Source: Mycolicibacterium grossiae (GTDB lineage Bacteria > Actinomycetota > Actinomycetes > Mycobacteriales > Mycobacteriaceae). Taken from it: DNA of 64,000 nt. The stretch is from assembly GCF_008329645.1 (NCBI RefSeq), contig NZ_CP043474.1:3224001-3288000 (forward strand), in the 5' to 3' direction. A model generated the notes under the pieces. That model worked only from the letters and a program-made list of their open reading frames with translations, had not been told where the DNA came from and did not search any database. Positions 29,425 to 41,474 of this stretch are shown here, piece after piece. The first letter of the stretch is position 1. The number at the start of each line of letters is the position of its first letter. The translations under genes were made by a program, and so were the position numbers.

Positions 29425-31026
29425 TCAGCGCCGCAGATCCTTGCGCAGGATCTTCCCCGCGGCGGACTTGGGGATCGCGTCGATGAACTCGACCTGGCGG
29501 ACCTTCTTGTAGGGCGCGACGTGCTCGGCGACGAAGGCCATCACCGCCTCGGCGGTAAGGTCGGACCGCCGGACCACGAACGCCTTCGGCACCTCCTCGC
29601 CGGACTCCGCGTCGCGCACGCCCACCACGGCGGCGTCGGCGATGTCGGGATGGCCGAGCAGCACGGCCTCCAGTTCGGCGGGCGGTACCTGGTAGCCCTT
29701 GTACTTGATCAGCTCCTTGAGCCGGTCGACGATGAACACGCAGCCCGTCATGTCGATGCGCGCGAGGTCACCGGTATGCAGGAAGCCGTCGTCGTCGATG
29801 GTCTCGGAGGTGGCGGCGTCGTTGTTGAGGTAACCCGCCATGACGTTCGGGCCGCGAAACCACAGCTCGCCGGTATCGCTCAAACCCTCTGTCGGAGGCT
29901 CGATCTCGCGACCCGTGTCGGGGTCGACCAGCTTGCTCTCGGCGTTGGGGACGGTCCAGCCGCAGGAACTCAGCGGCGCCGCCGTGCCGACGAAGCTCAC
30001 ACCGTGGTCGAACGGCGTCACGTGGCTGACCGGGCTGAGTTCGCTCATGCCGTAGCCCTGCACCACCGGGCAGCCGATGCGCTCGGCCACCGCGCGGGCG
30101 AGGTCCTCGTCGAGCGGGGCCGCGCCCGACATGATGCCGCGCAGGCTCGACACGTCGTGCTCGGCGACCAGCGGGTGCTTGGCCAGGGCGACGGCCACCG
30201 GCGGCGCGATGAACGCGAACGTGCAGCGCCGCTCCGAGATGTTGGTCAGGAATCCGGTCAGGTCGAAGCTCGGCATGATGACCAGCCGCGCCCGGGCGTG
30301 CATGGCCGCGTTCAACAGCACGGTCATCCCGTAGATGTGGAAGAACGGCAGCACCGCGAGGATGCGGTCGTCGGCGACCATGCCCTGCACCGGCCGGATC
30401 TGGGCGACGTTGGCCGCCAGGTTGCGGTGCGTCAACATCACGCCCTTGGGGTTGCCGGTGGTGCCCGAGCTGTAGGGCAGCACGGCGAGGTGCGTGGCCG
30501 GGTCGAAGGCGACGTCGGGCGCCGGCGCGGCGGCCGCCAGCAGGTCGGCGGCGTTCGGATGCCCGTCGGCGTCGGCGCCGGGCCCGTCGAGCACCACGAG
30601 GTGCGCATCGTCGAGGCCGACGGCGGCGGCGGCCTCGACGGCCTGGGGCAGCAGCGCGGAGACGGTGATCAGCAGGCGGGCCCGCGAGTCGGTCAGCTGC
30701 TTGGCGACGTCCTTCGCGGTGAAGAGCGCATTGATCGTGGTGGCGGTCGCGCCCGCGCGCAGGATGCCGTGGAACGCGATCGCGAAGGCCGAACTGTTGG
30801 GCGCGAGCAGGCCTACGACGTCGCCGACGCCGATGCCGCGCTGAGCCAGTGCGCCGGCGAATGCGTCGATGCGGGCGATCATCTCGCCGTAGGTGACCTC
30901 GGTGCCGGTGGTGGCGTCGACGAGCGCCACGCGCTCGGCGTCGGCGTCGGTGAGGTCGCCGAACAGGTATTCGTACAGGCTCGTGGTGGGGATCTGGACC
31001 TGGGGGAAGGGGCTCGCGAAACTCAT
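29425..31026 (-). CDS. 4-coumarate--CoA ligase-like acyl-CoA synthetase
   Basis: A 533-residue adenylate-forming enzyme. ATP-binding motif YSSGTTGNPKGVMLTH (about 189-204), QGYGMSELSP, the hinge region TGDLARIDMTG and the catalytic C-terminal lysine in PKSAAGKILRKDL are all present. It would activate a carboxylic acid (aryl, fatty or similar) to its CoA thioester through an acyl-AMP. The 4CL-like subgroup in mycobacteria is broad, so the substrate is open. It stands alone on the minus strand, followed upstream by the YjbR gene (29-bp gap). Confidence 0.9.
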   Translation of the reverse strand: MSFASPFPQVQIPTTSLYEYLFGDLTDADAERVALVDATTGTEVTYGEMIARIDAFAGALAQRGIGVGDVVGLLAPNSSAFAIAFHGILRAGATATTINALFTAKDVAKQLTDSRARLLITVSALLPQAVEAAAAVGLDDAHLVVLDGPGADADGHPNAADLLAAAAPAPDVAFDPATHLAVLPYSSGTTGNPKGVMLTHRNLAANVAQIRPVQGMVADDRILAVLPFFHIYGMTVLLNAAMHARARLVIMPSFDLTGFLTNISERRCTFAFIAPPVAVALAKHPLVAEHDVSSLRGIMSGAAPLDEDLARAVAERIGCPVVQGYGMSELSPVSHVTPFDHGVSFVGTAAPLSSCGWTVPNAESKLVDPDTGREIEPPTEGLSDTGELWFRGPNVMAGYLNNDAATSETIDDDGFLHTGDLARIDMTGCVFIVDRLKELIKYKGYQVPPAELEAVLLGHPDIADAAVVGVRDAESGEEVPKAFVVRRSDLTAEAVMAFVAEHVAPYKKVRQVEFIDAIPKSAAGKILRKDLRR

Positions 31027-31055
31027 GGTGCCTCAGATCGAACCACGCCGGACCG

Positions 31056-31451
31056 TCAGCGTTGGTCGAGTCGTTCGATGAGCGTCCGGGAGGCGACGAG
31101 GCGGTAGCTGGCGTCGACGAGTTCGGCGATCTCGTCCCAGTCGACCGCCGCAGTGGTGAAGTCGAGCCCGAGCCAGCCGTAGGGCCCCAGGTACGCCGGG
31201 TAGAAGGTCCGCGGGTCCGCGTCGAGGGCGGCCCGTTCGGCCTCGTCGACCTTGACCAGTACGCAGTGCGCGACGCTACGCATCGGGCCGGACTCCTTGG
31301 TGCTGCCGCCGTAGATCGCGAACATCTTCGGTGCGCAGAAGACCGGCCGGCCGTGAGAGACCTTCTCGAACGCCTCGGGGAACCCGAGCGCGATCGTGCG
31401 GACCTCCGCGAGGCCGGGATCGTCGTCGCGGAAGGCGATCGGGTGCGGCAT
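31056..31451 (-). CDS. MmcQ/YjbR family protein
   Basis: A 131-residue protein of the YjbR/MmcQ fold, a small DNA-binding-like CyaY fold of unknown function. Family marks are LGFPEAFEKVSHGRPVFCA, CVLVKVDEAERAALDADP and YLGPYGWLGLDF. In some actinobacteria relatives sit in mitomycin-type clusters, but no such cluster is here. Confidence 0.85.
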   Translation of the reverse strand: MPHPIAFRDDDPGLAEVRTIALGFPEAFEKVSHGRPVFCAPKMFAIYGGSTKESGPMRSVAHCVLVKVDEAERAALDADPRTFYPAYLGPYGWLGLDFTTAAVDWDEIAELVDASYRLVASRTLIERLDQR

Positions 31452-31457
31452 GGACCG

Positions 31458-31463
31458 AGCCTA
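31458..31463 (-). promoter_or_regulatory. Putative -10 box for the yjbR-like gene
   Basis: On the minus strand TAGGCT is followed by six bases and the ATG at 31451, a leaderless arrangement. Confidence 0.5.
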
Positions 31464-31563
31464 CGGGGCGGGACCGTAGGTCGGGGCGGCCCGTGTCGAC
31501 GTCACGGCCGACGCCCGTGCGGTCCGGGCCGCGCCGTGGGCGTTTCGCGTCGGTGCCCTCGGA

Positions 31564-33648
<2,085 letters not shown>

Positions 33649-33662
33649 GTGCCGGAACGGCG

Positions 33663-34322
33663 TCAGCGCAGGATGGTGGCGACGATCCCGGCGAGGTAGC
33701 CCAGCCGGGCCACCTCCGACGGCCGGAACGCGGGGCCGCCGGGACGGCCCAGCACGACGGCGGTGTGCGGATCGCCCAGCGGTGCGGCCGCCAGGGTGGT
33801 GTCCATGTCGCGCCACACCTCCGGCAGCCAGTCCGCGGTGTCGTCGAGGGCCGCGGCGTGCTCGAGGGGCAGCCACGGTGCGGAGGTGGCCTCGGTCTCG
33901 GGGGCGCCGCCGCTGCCGACGACGCGTTCGGTGTGGCCGTCGATCGAGCGGATGACCGTGCACCAGCCGACGCGCAGCACGCGCGGCGCCTCGTCGGCGA
34001 GGACCTGCAGCTTGCCGGGCGTGCTCCGCGCGGCGGCGATGTGGTCGATCAGCTCGAGTTCGCGGTGCGCCTCCAGCAGCCCGGTGTGCGGACGGACGCT
34101 GTCCACCCAGACGCCGGGGAGCCGTTCGGCTGCGGTGATCAGCGCGTCGGGCATCGCCCCGTGCGGGAGGTCCACGACCAGGTCGTCGATCGCGTACCCG
34201 GCGGCGCGCTCGACCACGTCGAGGCTGAGGATGTCGGCGCCGACGGAGCCGAGAGCCACCGCGAGCGACCCGAGCCTGCCGGGTCGGTCCTCGAGTTGGA
34301 CCCGCAGCAGATAGGACGGCAC
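33663..34322 (-). CDS. ACT-domain amino-acid-binding protein (Rv3013-like)
   Basis: A 219-residue protein beginning with an ACT domain ([21 protein letters not shown], with the ligand-type Arg-Pro-Gly turn) and continuing into a region without clear homology that ends [18 protein letters not shown]. It probably binds an amino acid and acts as a sensor. GTG 34322 gives the MPSYLLR N-terminus I remember for Rv3013; GTG 34331 is a near alternative. It is convergent with ligA and divergent from gatC. Confidence 0.85.
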   Translation of the reverse strand: MPSYLLRVQLEDRPGRLGSLAVALGSVGADILSLDVVERAAGYAIDDLVVDLPHGAMPDALITAAERLPGVWVDSVRPHTGLLEAHRELELIDHIAAARSTPGKLQVLADEAPRVLRVGWCTVIRSIDGHTERVVGSGGAPETEATSAPWLPLEHAAALDDTADWLPEVWRDMDTTLAAAPLGDPHTAVVLGRPGGPAFRPSEVARLGYLAGIVATILR

Positions 34323-34354
34323 GGCGAACACTGTCCCACGGAGGGCCGGAGCGC

Positions 34355-34429
34355 AGCGACTCGGGAAGTGGGCGGCGTGGGCGGGAGCGGAGCGACTCGG
34401 GAAGTCCAGCGCGGAGCGACTCGGGAAGT
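34355..34429. repeat. Three-copy AGCGACTCGGGAAGT repeat
   Basis: The 15-mer AGCGACTCGGGAAGT occurs at 34355-34369, 34391-34405 and 34415-34429. The first and third copies continue into GGGCGGC, and all have a GGAGCG- or GCGCGG-like lead-in. Spacing is irregular (36 and 24 bp). The array lies between the divergent ACT and gatC genes. Confidence 0.9.
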
Positions 34430-34439
34430 GGGCGGCCAC

Positions 34440-34445
34440 TAGGCT
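34440..34445 (+). promoter_or_regulatory. Putative -10 box for gatCA
   Basis: TAGGCT is followed by eight bases and the GTG at 34454, a leaderless arrangement immediately after the 15-mer repeats. Confidence 0.55.
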
Positions 34446-34453
34446 CCGTACAC

Positions 34454-34753
34454 GTGTCGCAGATATCCCGGGACGACGTCGCCCACCTCGCGCGTCTCGC
34501 CCGGCTCTCCCTGACCGACGGCGAGCTGGACAGCTTCGCCGGCCAGCTCGACGCCATCCTGGCCCACGTGGGCCAGATTCAGGCCGTGGACGTGACGGGC
34601 GTGGAGCCGACCGACAATCCGTTGCAGGCGGTGAACGTGACCCGTCCGGACGTCGTGGAGCCGTGCCTGCCGCAGGACGAGGCGCTGGCCGCCGCGCCGA
34701 ACGCGGTCGACGGCCGGTTCGCGGTGCCGCGCATCCTGGGGGAGGCGGAATGA
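34454..34753 (+). CDS. gatC: Glutamyl-tRNA(Gln) amidotransferase subunit C
   Basis: A 99-residue subunit that wraps around GatA and GatB and stabilises the GatCAB complex. Typical features are [20 protein letters not shown] and [26 protein letters not shown] overlap with gatA. GatCAB converts Glu-tRNA(Gln) to Gln-tRNA(Gln), and in actinobacteria also Asp-tRNA(Asn) where needed. Confidence 0.95.
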   Translation: MSQISRDDVAHLARLARLSLTDGELDSFAGQLDAILAHVGQIQAVDVTGVEPTDNPLQAVNVTRPDVVEPCLPQDEALAAAPNAVDGRFAVPRILGEAE

Positions 34754-36234
34754 GCGACCTGATCCGCCGCACGGCGGCCGAGCTGGGCGCGGCGATCGCC
34801 GCCAAGGAGGTCTCGGCCACCGAGGTGACGCAGGCGCACCTCGACCAGATCGCCGCCACCGACGGCGACTACCACGCGTTCCTGCACGTCGCCGGCGACG
34901 AGGCGCTGTCCGCTGCGGCCCGCGTCGACGCCGCCGTGGCCGCGGGGGAGGCGCTGCCCTCGCCGCTGGCCGGTGTGCCGCTGGCGCTCAAGGACGTGTT
35001 CACCACCACCGACATGCCGACGACCTGCGGATCGAAGATCCTCGAGGGGTGGCGGTCGCCGTACGACGCGACGGTCACCGTGCGGCTGCGCGCGGCGGGG
35101 ATCCCGATCCTCGGCAAGACCAACATGGACGAGTTCGCGATGGGCAGCTCGACGGAGAACTCCGCCTACGGGCCGACCCGCAACCCGTGGGACACCGACC
35201 GGGTGCCGGGCGGGTCGGGCGGCGGCAGCGCCGCCGCGCTCGCGGCCTTCCAGGCGCCGCTGGCGATCGGCACGGACACCGGCGGCTCGATCCGCCAGCC
35301 GGCCGCGCTGACCTCGACCGTCGGCGTGAAGCCCACCTACGGCACGGTGTCGCGGTACGGCCTGGTGGCCTGCGCCTCGTCGCTGGATCAGGGCGGACCG
35401 TGCGCCCGCACGGTGCTCGACACCGCACTGCTGCACCAGGTGATCGCCGGGCACGATCCGCATGACTCGACGTCGGTGGACGCCGAGGTGCCCGACGTCG
35501 TCGCCGCCGCGCGGGCCGGCGCGACCGGAGACCTGACCGGCGTGCGCGTCGGCGTGGTGAAGCAGCTGCGCAGCGGCGAGGGCTACCAGCCCGGCGTCCT
35601 CGCGTCGTTCACCGCGGCCGTCGACCAGCTGACCGCCCTCGGTGCGGAGGTCGTCGAGGTGGACTGCCCGCACTTCGACCACTCGCTGGCGGCGTACTAC
35701 CTGATCCTGCCGTCGGAGGTGTCGAGCAACCTGGCCCGGTTCGACGCGATGCGCTACGGGCTGCGGGTGGGCGACGACGGCACGCACAGCGCCGAGGAGG
35801 TGATGGCGCTGACCCGCGCGGCCGGCTTCGGCCCGGAAGTCAAGCGCCGCATCATGATCGGCACGTACGCGCTGTCGGCGGGCTACTACGACGCCTACTA
35901 CAACCAGGCGCAGAAGGTCCGCACGCTGATCGCCCGCGACCTGGACGCCGCCTACGAGAAGGTGGACGTGCTGGTCTCCCCGGCGACGCCGACGACGGCG
36001 TTCCCGATCGGCGAGAAGGTCGACGATCCGCTGGCGATGTACCTGTTCGACCTGTGCACCCTGCCGCTGAACCTCGCCGGGCACTGCGGCATGTCGGTGC
36101 CCTCGACGCCCTCGGCCGACGACGGGCTGCCCGTCGGGCTGCAGATCATGGCGCCCGCGCTGGCCGACGACCGGCTCTACCGGGTGGGCGCGGCGTACGA
36201 GGCGGCCCGCGGTCCGCTGCCAACCGCGCTCTGA
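34750..36234 (+). CDS. gatA: Glutamyl-tRNA(Gln) amidotransferase subunit A
   Basis: A 494-residue amidase-signature enzyme that releases ammonia from glutamine for GatB. The catalytic triad is visible as Lys81 (ALKDVF), cis-Ser156 ([11 protein letters not shown]) and Ser180 ([12 protein letters not shown]). Full length. The order gatC-gatA-pfkA-gatB is the mycobacterial arrangement (Rv3012c-Rv3009c). Confidence 0.97.
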   Translation: MSDLIRRTAAELGAAIAAKEVSATEVTQAHLDQIAATDGDYHAFLHVAGDEALSAAARVDAAVAAGEALPSPLAGVPLALKDVFTTTDMPTTCGSKILEGWRSPYDATVTVRLRAAGIPILGKTNMDEFAMGSSTENSAYGPTRNPWDTDRVPGGSGGGSAAALAAFQAPLAIGTDTGGSIRQPAALTSTVGVKPTYGTVSRYGLVACASSLDQGGPCARTVLDTALLHQVIAGHDPHDSTSVDAEVPDVVAAARAGATGDLTGVRVGVVKQLRSGEGYQPGVLASFTAAVDQLTALGAEVVEVDCPHFDHSLAAYYLILPSEVSSNLARFDAMRYGLRVGDDGTHSAEEVMALTRAAGFGPEVKRRIMIGTYALSAGYYDAYYNQAQKVRTLIARDLDAAYEKVDVLVSPATPTTAFPIGEKVDDPLAMYLFDLCTLPLNLAGHCGMSVPSTPSADDGLPVGLQIMAPALADDRLYRVGAAYEAARGPLPTAL

Positions 36235-36268
36235 ACGGGCAGGATGGACGGATGGCAGGAGCGAGCTG

Positions 36269-37300
36269 ATGCGCATCGGAGTCCTCACCGGCGGCGGTGA
36301 CTGTCCCGGTCTGAACGCGGTGATCCGTGCGGTGGTGCGGACGTGCGACGCCCGCTACGGCTCGTCGGTCGTCGGCTTCCAGGACGGCTGGCGGGGTCTG
36401 CTGGAGAACCGGCGCATCCAGCTGGCCAACGACGACCGCAACGACCGGCTGCTCGGCAAGGGCGGCACCATGCTCGGCACGGCGCGGGTCAACCCCGACC
36501 TGCTGCGCGCGGGACTGGACCAGATCAAGCAGACACTCGAGGACAACGGGATCGACGTGCTGATCCCGATCGGCGGCGAGGGCACGCTGACCGCGGCGCA
36601 CTGGCTGTCCGAGGAGAACGTCCCGGTGGTCGGCGTGCCGAAGACCATCGACAACGACATCGACTGCACCGACGTGACGTTCGGCCACGACACCGCGCTG
36701 CAGGTCGCCACCGAGGCGATCGATCGGCTGCACAGCACCGCCGAGTCACACCAGCGGGTGATGCTCGTCGAGGTCATGGGCCGGCACGCCGGGTGGATCG
36801 CGCTCAACGCGGGCCTCGCCTCGGGCGCGCACATGACGTTGATCCCCGAGCAGCCCTTCGACGTCGAAGAGGTCTGCCGGTTGGTGAAATCCCGTTTCGT
36901 GCGCGGGGATTCGCACTTCATCTGCGTGGTGGCCGAGGGGGCGAAGCCGGCCGAGGGGTCGATGTCGCTGCGGCAGGGCGGCATGGACGAGTTCGGTCAC
37001 GAGCGCTTCACCGGCGTCGCGCAGCAACTGGCGATCGAGGTGGAGAAGCGCATCAAGAAGGAGGTGCGCGTCACGGTGCTCGGGCACGTGCAGCGCGGCG
37101 GTACCCCGACGGCGTACGACCGGGTGCTGGCGACGCGGTTCGGCGTCAACGCCGCCGACGCCGCGCATGCCGGCGAGTTCGGCATGATGGTCGCCCTGCG
37201 CGGGCAGGACATCGGCCGGGTGCCGCTCGCCGACGCGGTGCGCCAGCTCAAGCTCGTGCCGCAGAGCCGCTACGACGACGCGGCGGAGTTCTTCGGCTGA
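36269..37300 (+). CDS. pfkA: 6-phosphofructokinase
   Basis: A 343-residue PfkA-type kinase (fructose 6-phosphate to fructose 1,6-bisphosphate). N-terminal [13 protein letters not shown] is the nucleotide-binding region, [16 protein letters not shown] the catalytic loop with the base Asp, and [20 protein letters not shown] the C-terminal substrate-binding motif. It carries GGEGT where many ATP-dependent enzymes have GGDGS; Group III enzymes vary here, so ATP versus PPi use should not be read from this alone. A good ribosome-binding site (AGGAGCGA) precedes the ATG. Confidence 0.95.
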   Translation: MRIGVLTGGGDCPGLNAVIRAVVRTCDARYGSSVVGFQDGWRGLLENRRIQLANDDRNDRLLGKGGTMLGTARVNPDLLRAGLDQIKQTLEDNGIDVLIPIGGEGTLTAAHWLSEENVPVVGVPKTIDNDIDCTDVTFGHDTALQVATEAIDRLHSTAESHQRVMLVEVMGRHAGWIALNAGLASGAHMTLIPEQPFDVEEVCRLVKSRFVRGDSHFICVVAEGAKPAEGSMSLRQGGMDEFGHERFTGVAQQLAIEVEKRIKKEVRVTVLGHVQRGGTPTAYDRVLATRFGVNAADAAHAGEFGMMVALRGQDIGRVPLADAVRQLKLVPQSRYDDAAEFFG

Positions 37301-37311
37301 GCGGTCCGCAC

Positions 37312-37317
37312 TAGGAT
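37312..37317 (+). promoter_or_regulatory. Putative -10 box for gatB
   Basis: TAGGAT is followed by six bases and the ATG at 37324, so gatB may have its own leaderless transcript besides any read-through from pfkA. Confidence 0.5.
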
Positions 37318-37323
37318 CGAACC

Positions 37324-38826
37324 ATGACCATCGCCCCCGCCGAACTCCTCGACTACGACGAGGTGATCGCCCGGTACGAGCCCGTGATGGGCATGGAGGT
37401 GCACGTCGAGCTGTCGACGGCCACCAAGATGTTCTGTGGCTGCGTCAACCAGTTCGGCGGCGAGCCGAACACCCAGGTGTGCCCGGTCTGCCTGGGCCTG
37501 CCCGGCTCGCTGCCGGTGCTCAACCAGAACGCCGTCGAGTCGGCGATCCGCATCGGGTTGGCGCTCAACTGCGACATCACCCCGTGGGGCCGGTTCGCCA
37601 GGAAGAACTACTTCTACCCCGACCAGCCGAAGAACTACCAGATCAGTCAGTACGACGAGCCGATCGCGGTGGACGGCTACCTCGACGTGCCACTCGAGGA
37701 CGGCACCACCTGGCGGGTGGAGATCGAACGCGCCCACATGGAGGAGGACACCGGCAAGCTGACCCACCTGGGCAGCGACACCGGCCGCATCGAGGGCGCC
37801 ACCACGTCCCTGCTGGACTACAACCGCGCCGGCGTCCCGCTCATCGAAATCGTCACCCGGCCCATCGAGGGCACCGGCGAGCGCGCCCCGGAGATCGCCC
37901 GCGCCTACGTCACCGCGCTGCGGGACCTGTTGCGCGCCCTCGGCGTCTCCGACGTGCGCATGGACCAGGGGTCCATGCGGTGCGACTCCAACCTGTCGCT
38001 GAAGCCGAAGGGTGCCAGCGAATTCGGCACCCGCACCGAGACCAAGAACGTCAACTCGCTCAAGAGCGTCGAGGTGGTGGTCCGCTACGAGATGCGGCGC
38101 CAGGCGGCCGTTCTCGACGCCGGCGGACGAATCGTGCAGGAGACCCGGCACTTCCACGAGGACGGCCACACCACGGCCGGGCGCAGCAAGGAGACGGCGC
38201 AGGACTACCGCTACTTCCCCGAACCCGACCTGGAGCCGGTCGCGCCGAGCGCCGATCTGGTCGAGCGGCTGCGCGGCACCATTCCCGAGCTGCCGTGGTT
38301 GTCGCGCAAGCGGATTCAGCAGGAGTGGGGCGTCTCCGACGAGGTGATGCGCGACCTGGTGAACGCCGGCGCGGTGGAACTGGTGACCGCCACCGTGTCC
38401 CACGGCGCTCCCAGTGACGCGGCCCGCGCGTGGTGGGGCAACTTCCTGGTGCAGAAGGCCAACGAGGCGGGCGTGGAACTCGACGCACTGCCCATCACCC
38501 CGGCGCAGGTGGCGGCCGTCATCGCGCTGGTCGACGAGGGCAAGCTCTCCAACAAGCTGGCCCGCCAGGTGATAGAGGGCGTGCTCGCCGGTGAGGGAGA
38601 ACCCGAGCAGGTGATGACCGACCGCGGTCTGGCCGTGGTGCGCGACGACTCGGTGATCAAGGCCGCCGTCGACGAGGCGCTCGCCGCCAGCCCCGACATC
38701 GCGGCGAAGATCCGCGGTGGCAAGGTGGCTGCCGCGGGTGCCATCGTCGGCGCGGTGATGAAGGCGACCAAGGGGCAGGCCGACGCCGCGCTGGTGCGCG
38801 AAATGGTCATCGCCGCCTGCAGTTAG
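37324..38826 (+). CDS. gatB: Aspartyl/glutamyl-tRNA amidotransferase subunit B
   Basis: A 500-residue kinase/amidotransferase subunit that phosphorylates the misacylated Glu and binds the tRNA. Seen: [41 protein letters not shown] and [14 protein letters not shown] in the cradle domain, and the helical and YqeY-like tail domains (about 330-500, ending [17 protein letters not shown]). Full length. Confidence 0.97.
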   Translation: MTIAPAELLDYDEVIARYEPVMGMEVHVELSTATKMFCGCVNQFGGEPNTQVCPVCLGLPGSLPVLNQNAVESAIRIGLALNCDITPWGRFARKNYFYPDQPKNYQISQYDEPIAVDGYLDVPLEDGTTWRVEIERAHMEEDTGKLTHLGSDTGRIEGATTSLLDYNRAGVPLIEIVTRPIEGTGERAPEIARAYVTALRDLLRALGVSDVRMDQGSMRCDSNLSLKPKGASEFGTRTETKNVNSLKSVEVVVRYEMRRQAAVLDAGGRIVQETRHFHEDGHTTAGRSKETAQDYRYFPEPDLEPVAPSADLVERLRGTIPELPWLSRKRIQQEWGVSDEVMRDLVNAGAVELVTATVSHGAPSDAARAWWGNFLVQKANEAGVELDALPITPAQVAAVIALVDEGKLSNKLARQVIEGVLAGEGEPEQVMTDRGLAVVRDDSVIKAAVDEALAASPDIAAKIRGGKVAAAGAIVGAVMKATKGQADAALVREMVIAACS

Positions 38827-38835
38827 GACCACCCG

Positions 38836-40203
38836 GTGCCGCGTCCGCAGGATCTGGTGTTCCGCCTGCTCCGGCAGCCCCTGCGGCTGCTGTCGCTGCG
38901 GTCCATCGTCATCGTCAGTCAGCTCGGCGTCGTCATCCTGGTGTTGGTGCTGGGCGTCTGGGTGTGGGTGGGCGTCACCAACGACCAGAACAGCCAGCTG
39001 GACCGGCGGCTCGACTCGCTGAGCAGCCTCGGTGACGTCAACACCCTGATCCGCAGTGCACAGCAGGACGGATCGCGCCCGGCGCCCGCCGACGGCGACT
39101 TCGTCCGCACCGCGCGCATCGGCCCGGCCACCGTCTCGATCCCGGGGGACATCGTGTTGCCCGCGCTGCCGAACGGCTACGCCGACGTCAGCATCGACGG
39201 CATCGACTACCGGGTCCGGACCATCACCACGGGCAACGCGTCGATCGCGCTGGGCGCACCCGTCGCCGAGACGCAGGACCGCATCGACGCCCTGCACTGG
39301 CGGGTCTTCTGGATCTGCTCCGGCGTCATCCTCGGCACGCTGCTCATCGGCTGGGTGATCTCGCTGGTGATGGTCAACCCGTTCCGGCTGCTGGCCAAGC
39401 AGGCCCGCGCCATCAACGCGCAGTCCAACCCCGACGAGGTGCAGGTGCGCGGGGTGTGGGAGGCCGTGGAGATCTCCGAGGCCGTCGAGGGCATGTTGGC
39501 GCGCATCGGCGACGAGCAGCAGCGCACCCGCGCCGCCCTGGAGTCCGCGCGCGACTTCGCCGCCGTCGCGTCGCACGAGCTGCGCACGCCGCTGACCGCC
39601 ATGCGGACCAACCTCGAGGTGCTCGAGACGCTCGACCTGGGGCCCGAGCAGCGCGCGGAGGTGATCGGCGACGTCATGCGGACGCAGAGCCGCATCGAGG
39701 CGACGCTCACGGCGCTCGAGCGCCTGGCGCAGGGGGAGCTGACCACCACCGACGACTTCGTGCCCGTCGACGTCACCGAGCTGCTCGACCGGGCCGCGCA
39801 CGACGCGATGCGCAACTACCCGGGCCTCGACGTCGCGCTGGGGTCGTCGACCACCGTGCTGATGCTGGGGCTGCCCGCGGGGCTGCGGCTGGTGATCGAC
39901 AACGCCATCGCCAACGCCGTCAAGCACGGCGGCGCGACGGCCGTGCGGCTCAGCGTGATCAGCTCCGCCGACGGCGTCGAGATCGCCGTCGACGACGACG
40001 GCTCGGGTGTGCCCGCGGAGGAGCGCACGACGGTGTTCGAGCGCTTCCACCGCGGCACGACGGCATCGCGCTCCGGGTCGGGGCTGGGGCTCGCGCTGGT
40101 GGCGCAGCAGGCCGAATTGCACGGCGGCACCGCCGCGTTGGAGGTCAGTCCGATGGGCGGGACGCGGTTGATGCTGCGCCTGCCCGGCTCGGGTCCCCGC
40201 TAG
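38836..40203 (+). CDS. Orphan sensor histidine kinase, PrrB-like
   Basis: A 455-residue two-component sensor. TM1 is at about 24-46 and TM2 at about 157-180, enclosing an extracytoplasmic loop of about 110 residues, followed by a HAMP-like linker. The DHp H-box ASHELRTPLTAMRTN holds phospho-acceptor His247, and the ATPase domain has an N-box (VIDNAIANAVKHGG, about 353-366), DDDGSGVP and SGSGLGLALVAQQA. From the H-box onward it is strikingly like M. tuberculosis PrrB, with the sensor loop more divergent. No response regulator is adjacent, and I recall no kinase at this site in M. tuberculosis. GTG start 9 bp after gatB. Confidence 0.9.
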   Translation: MPRPQDLVFRLLRQPLRLLSLRSIVIVSQLGVVILVLVLGVWVWVGVTNDQNSQLDRRLDSLSSLGDVNTLIRSAQQDGSRPAPADGDFVRTARIGPATVSIPGDIVLPALPNGYADVSIDGIDYRVRTITTGNASIALGAPVAETQDRIDALHWRVFWICSGVILGTLLIGWVISLVMVNPFRLLAKQARAINAQSNPDEVQVRGVWEAVEISEAVEGMLARIGDEQQRTRAALESARDFAAVASHELRTPLTAMRTNLEVLETLDLGPEQRAEVIGDVMRTQSRIEATLTALERLAQGELTTTDDFVPVDVTELLDRAAHDAMRNYPGLDVALGSSTTVLMLGLPAGLRLVIDNAIANAVKHGGATAVRLSVISSADGVEIAVDDDGSGVPAEERTTVFERFHRGTTASRSGSGLGLALVAQQAELHGGTAALEVSPMGGTRLMLRLPGSGPR

Positions 40204-40230
40204 GGCGAGCCGGGTTCACGTCTTCGGTTG

Positions 40231-41352
40231 CTACGTCTTCTCGTCGCTGCTGCGCGGGAAGCCGCCCTGCGGGAACAGCGGGAACACCACGTCGTCGAAC
40301 TGCTGCAGGTCGCCGGAGGTCTTGTTGACCGTGGCGCCCCAGACGTTGCCGTCGGGCGACATCTGCAACGCCCACACGTGACCGCGGGTGTCCTGGCGCA
40401 GCACCTCGGGCTCACCGGTCACCGCGCCGGTATCGGGCGCCATCCGCACGGCGACGGTCTGCTTGGTGTCGACGAGGTTGACCAGCACGGTCCCGTCCTG
40501 CGCGGCGCAACCCGCCACGCCGGGCCGGTTCGGCCACGACCAGACCGTCGACACCTTCGAGTCCTTGGTGATGCGCTGCAACCGGTCCCCGGTGCCGGTG
40601 CGGTCGGTGACGTAGAGCGACCCGTCGCCCGGATCGATGCACATGCCGCCCGCGCCGCCGATGCCGGACAGCGCCGTGGTCTCTGGCGCGGGGTTGACCG
40701 TCGTCGGCGCCTCCACGCGCAGCAGCTTGCCCGCCAGGGACCCCGGGTTGGTGGCCTGCGCGGGGTCGCCGGCGTCACCGGTGAGCACCATCAGCGTCGT
40801 GGGGCTGGTGAACTTGAGCGCCCCGGCGTTGTTGACCGCCCCCTTCGGGATGCCGGTCAGGATCGGCTTGGGCACGTCGCCGTCGGCGATGCGCACGACG
40901 CGGTTGTCCTCGGGCGTGCTGATGTAGGCGTACATCAGCCGGTCCTGCGGATAGGTCGGGGACAGCACGATGTCGAGCAGGCCGCCGTCGCCGCTCGGGT
41001 CCACCGGCAGCGTCAGCTTCACCTTCGGCTCGGCGTTGGTGGCGACTTCCTTGATGGCGCCGGTCTGTCGCTCGGCCACCAGCGCGGACTTGCTGTCCGG
41101 GCCCATGATGAGTCCGCTGGTGCTCTCCAGGCAGCCCTGCATGACGCCGGGCGCGGGGCACGCCTTGGGGAACGGCTGCCCCGGCAGCGGCGGCGGAGGC
41201 GGCGGGGGACTGCTCGACGGCGGCTCCATGGCCGGCTCGGTGGTGAACGGTTCGGAGGCAGCCGAGTCGAACCGGGCGCAGCCCGATCCGAGGGCCACCG
41301 TCGCGGCACACAGCAGCACCAGCACACCCTGCAGCGACCGTCGCAGTCTCAT
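40231..41352 (-). CDS. lppZ: LppZ lipoprotein, glucose/sorbosone dehydrogenase-like beta-propeller
   Basis: A 373-residue lipoprotein. The lipobox is LGSGC (Cys25), followed by a Pro/Ser-rich linker with a run of prolines (about 45-55). The mature domain is a beta-propeller of the PQQ-dependent sugar dehydrogenase type (DGGLLDIVLSPTYPQDRLMY, GAGGMCIDPGDGSLYVTDR). Matches LppZ (Rv3006). Substrate and cofactor binding are unproven. Convergent with the kinase gene. Confidence 0.9.
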   Translation of the reverse strand: MRLRRSLQGVLVLLCAATVALGSGCARFDSAASEPFTTEPAMEPPSSSPPPPPPPLPGQPFPKACPAPGVMQGCLESTSGLIMGPDSKSALVAERQTGAIKEVATNAEPKVKLTLPVDPSGDGGLLDIVLSPTYPQDRLMYAYISTPEDNRVVRIADGDVPKPILTGIPKGAVNNAGALKFTSPTTLMVLTGDAGDPAQATNPGSLAGKLLRVEAPTTVNPAPETTALSGIGGAGGMCIDPGDGSLYVTDRTGTGDRLQRITKDSKVSTVWSWPNRPGVAGCAAQDGTVLVNLVDTKQTVAVRMAPDTGAVTGEPEVLRQDTRGHVWALQMSPDGNVWGATVNKTSGDLQQFDDVVFPLFPQGGFPRSSDEKT

Positions 41353-41359
41353 GCGAGCC

Positions 41360-41365
41360 AGGTTA
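41360..41365 (-). promoter_or_regulatory. Putative -10 box for lppZ
   Basis: On the minus strand TAACCT is followed by seven bases and the ATG at 41352, a leaderless arrangement. Confidence 0.55.
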
Positions 41366-41461
41366 CGGATCGCGACGCCGTGCGCGCCACGCCGGTGTCA
41401 CGGGTGTGCAACGACCAGCGAACGCGACGCGCCAATACACGACTGGTGGGTGATGTGCACT

Positions 41462-41467
41462 TACGCT
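41462..41467 (+). promoter_or_regulatory. Putative -10 box for doxX
   Basis: TACGCT is followed by seven bases and the GTG at 41475. With the lppZ box it forms a divergent pair about 100 bp apart. Confidence 0.55.
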
Positions 41468-41474
41468 GGGTTTC

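Noticed and set aside
36235..36268. A possible extra promoter before pfkA.
   Set aside because: The 34-bp gap shows only a ribosome-binding site; read-through from gatCA is the simpler explanation.
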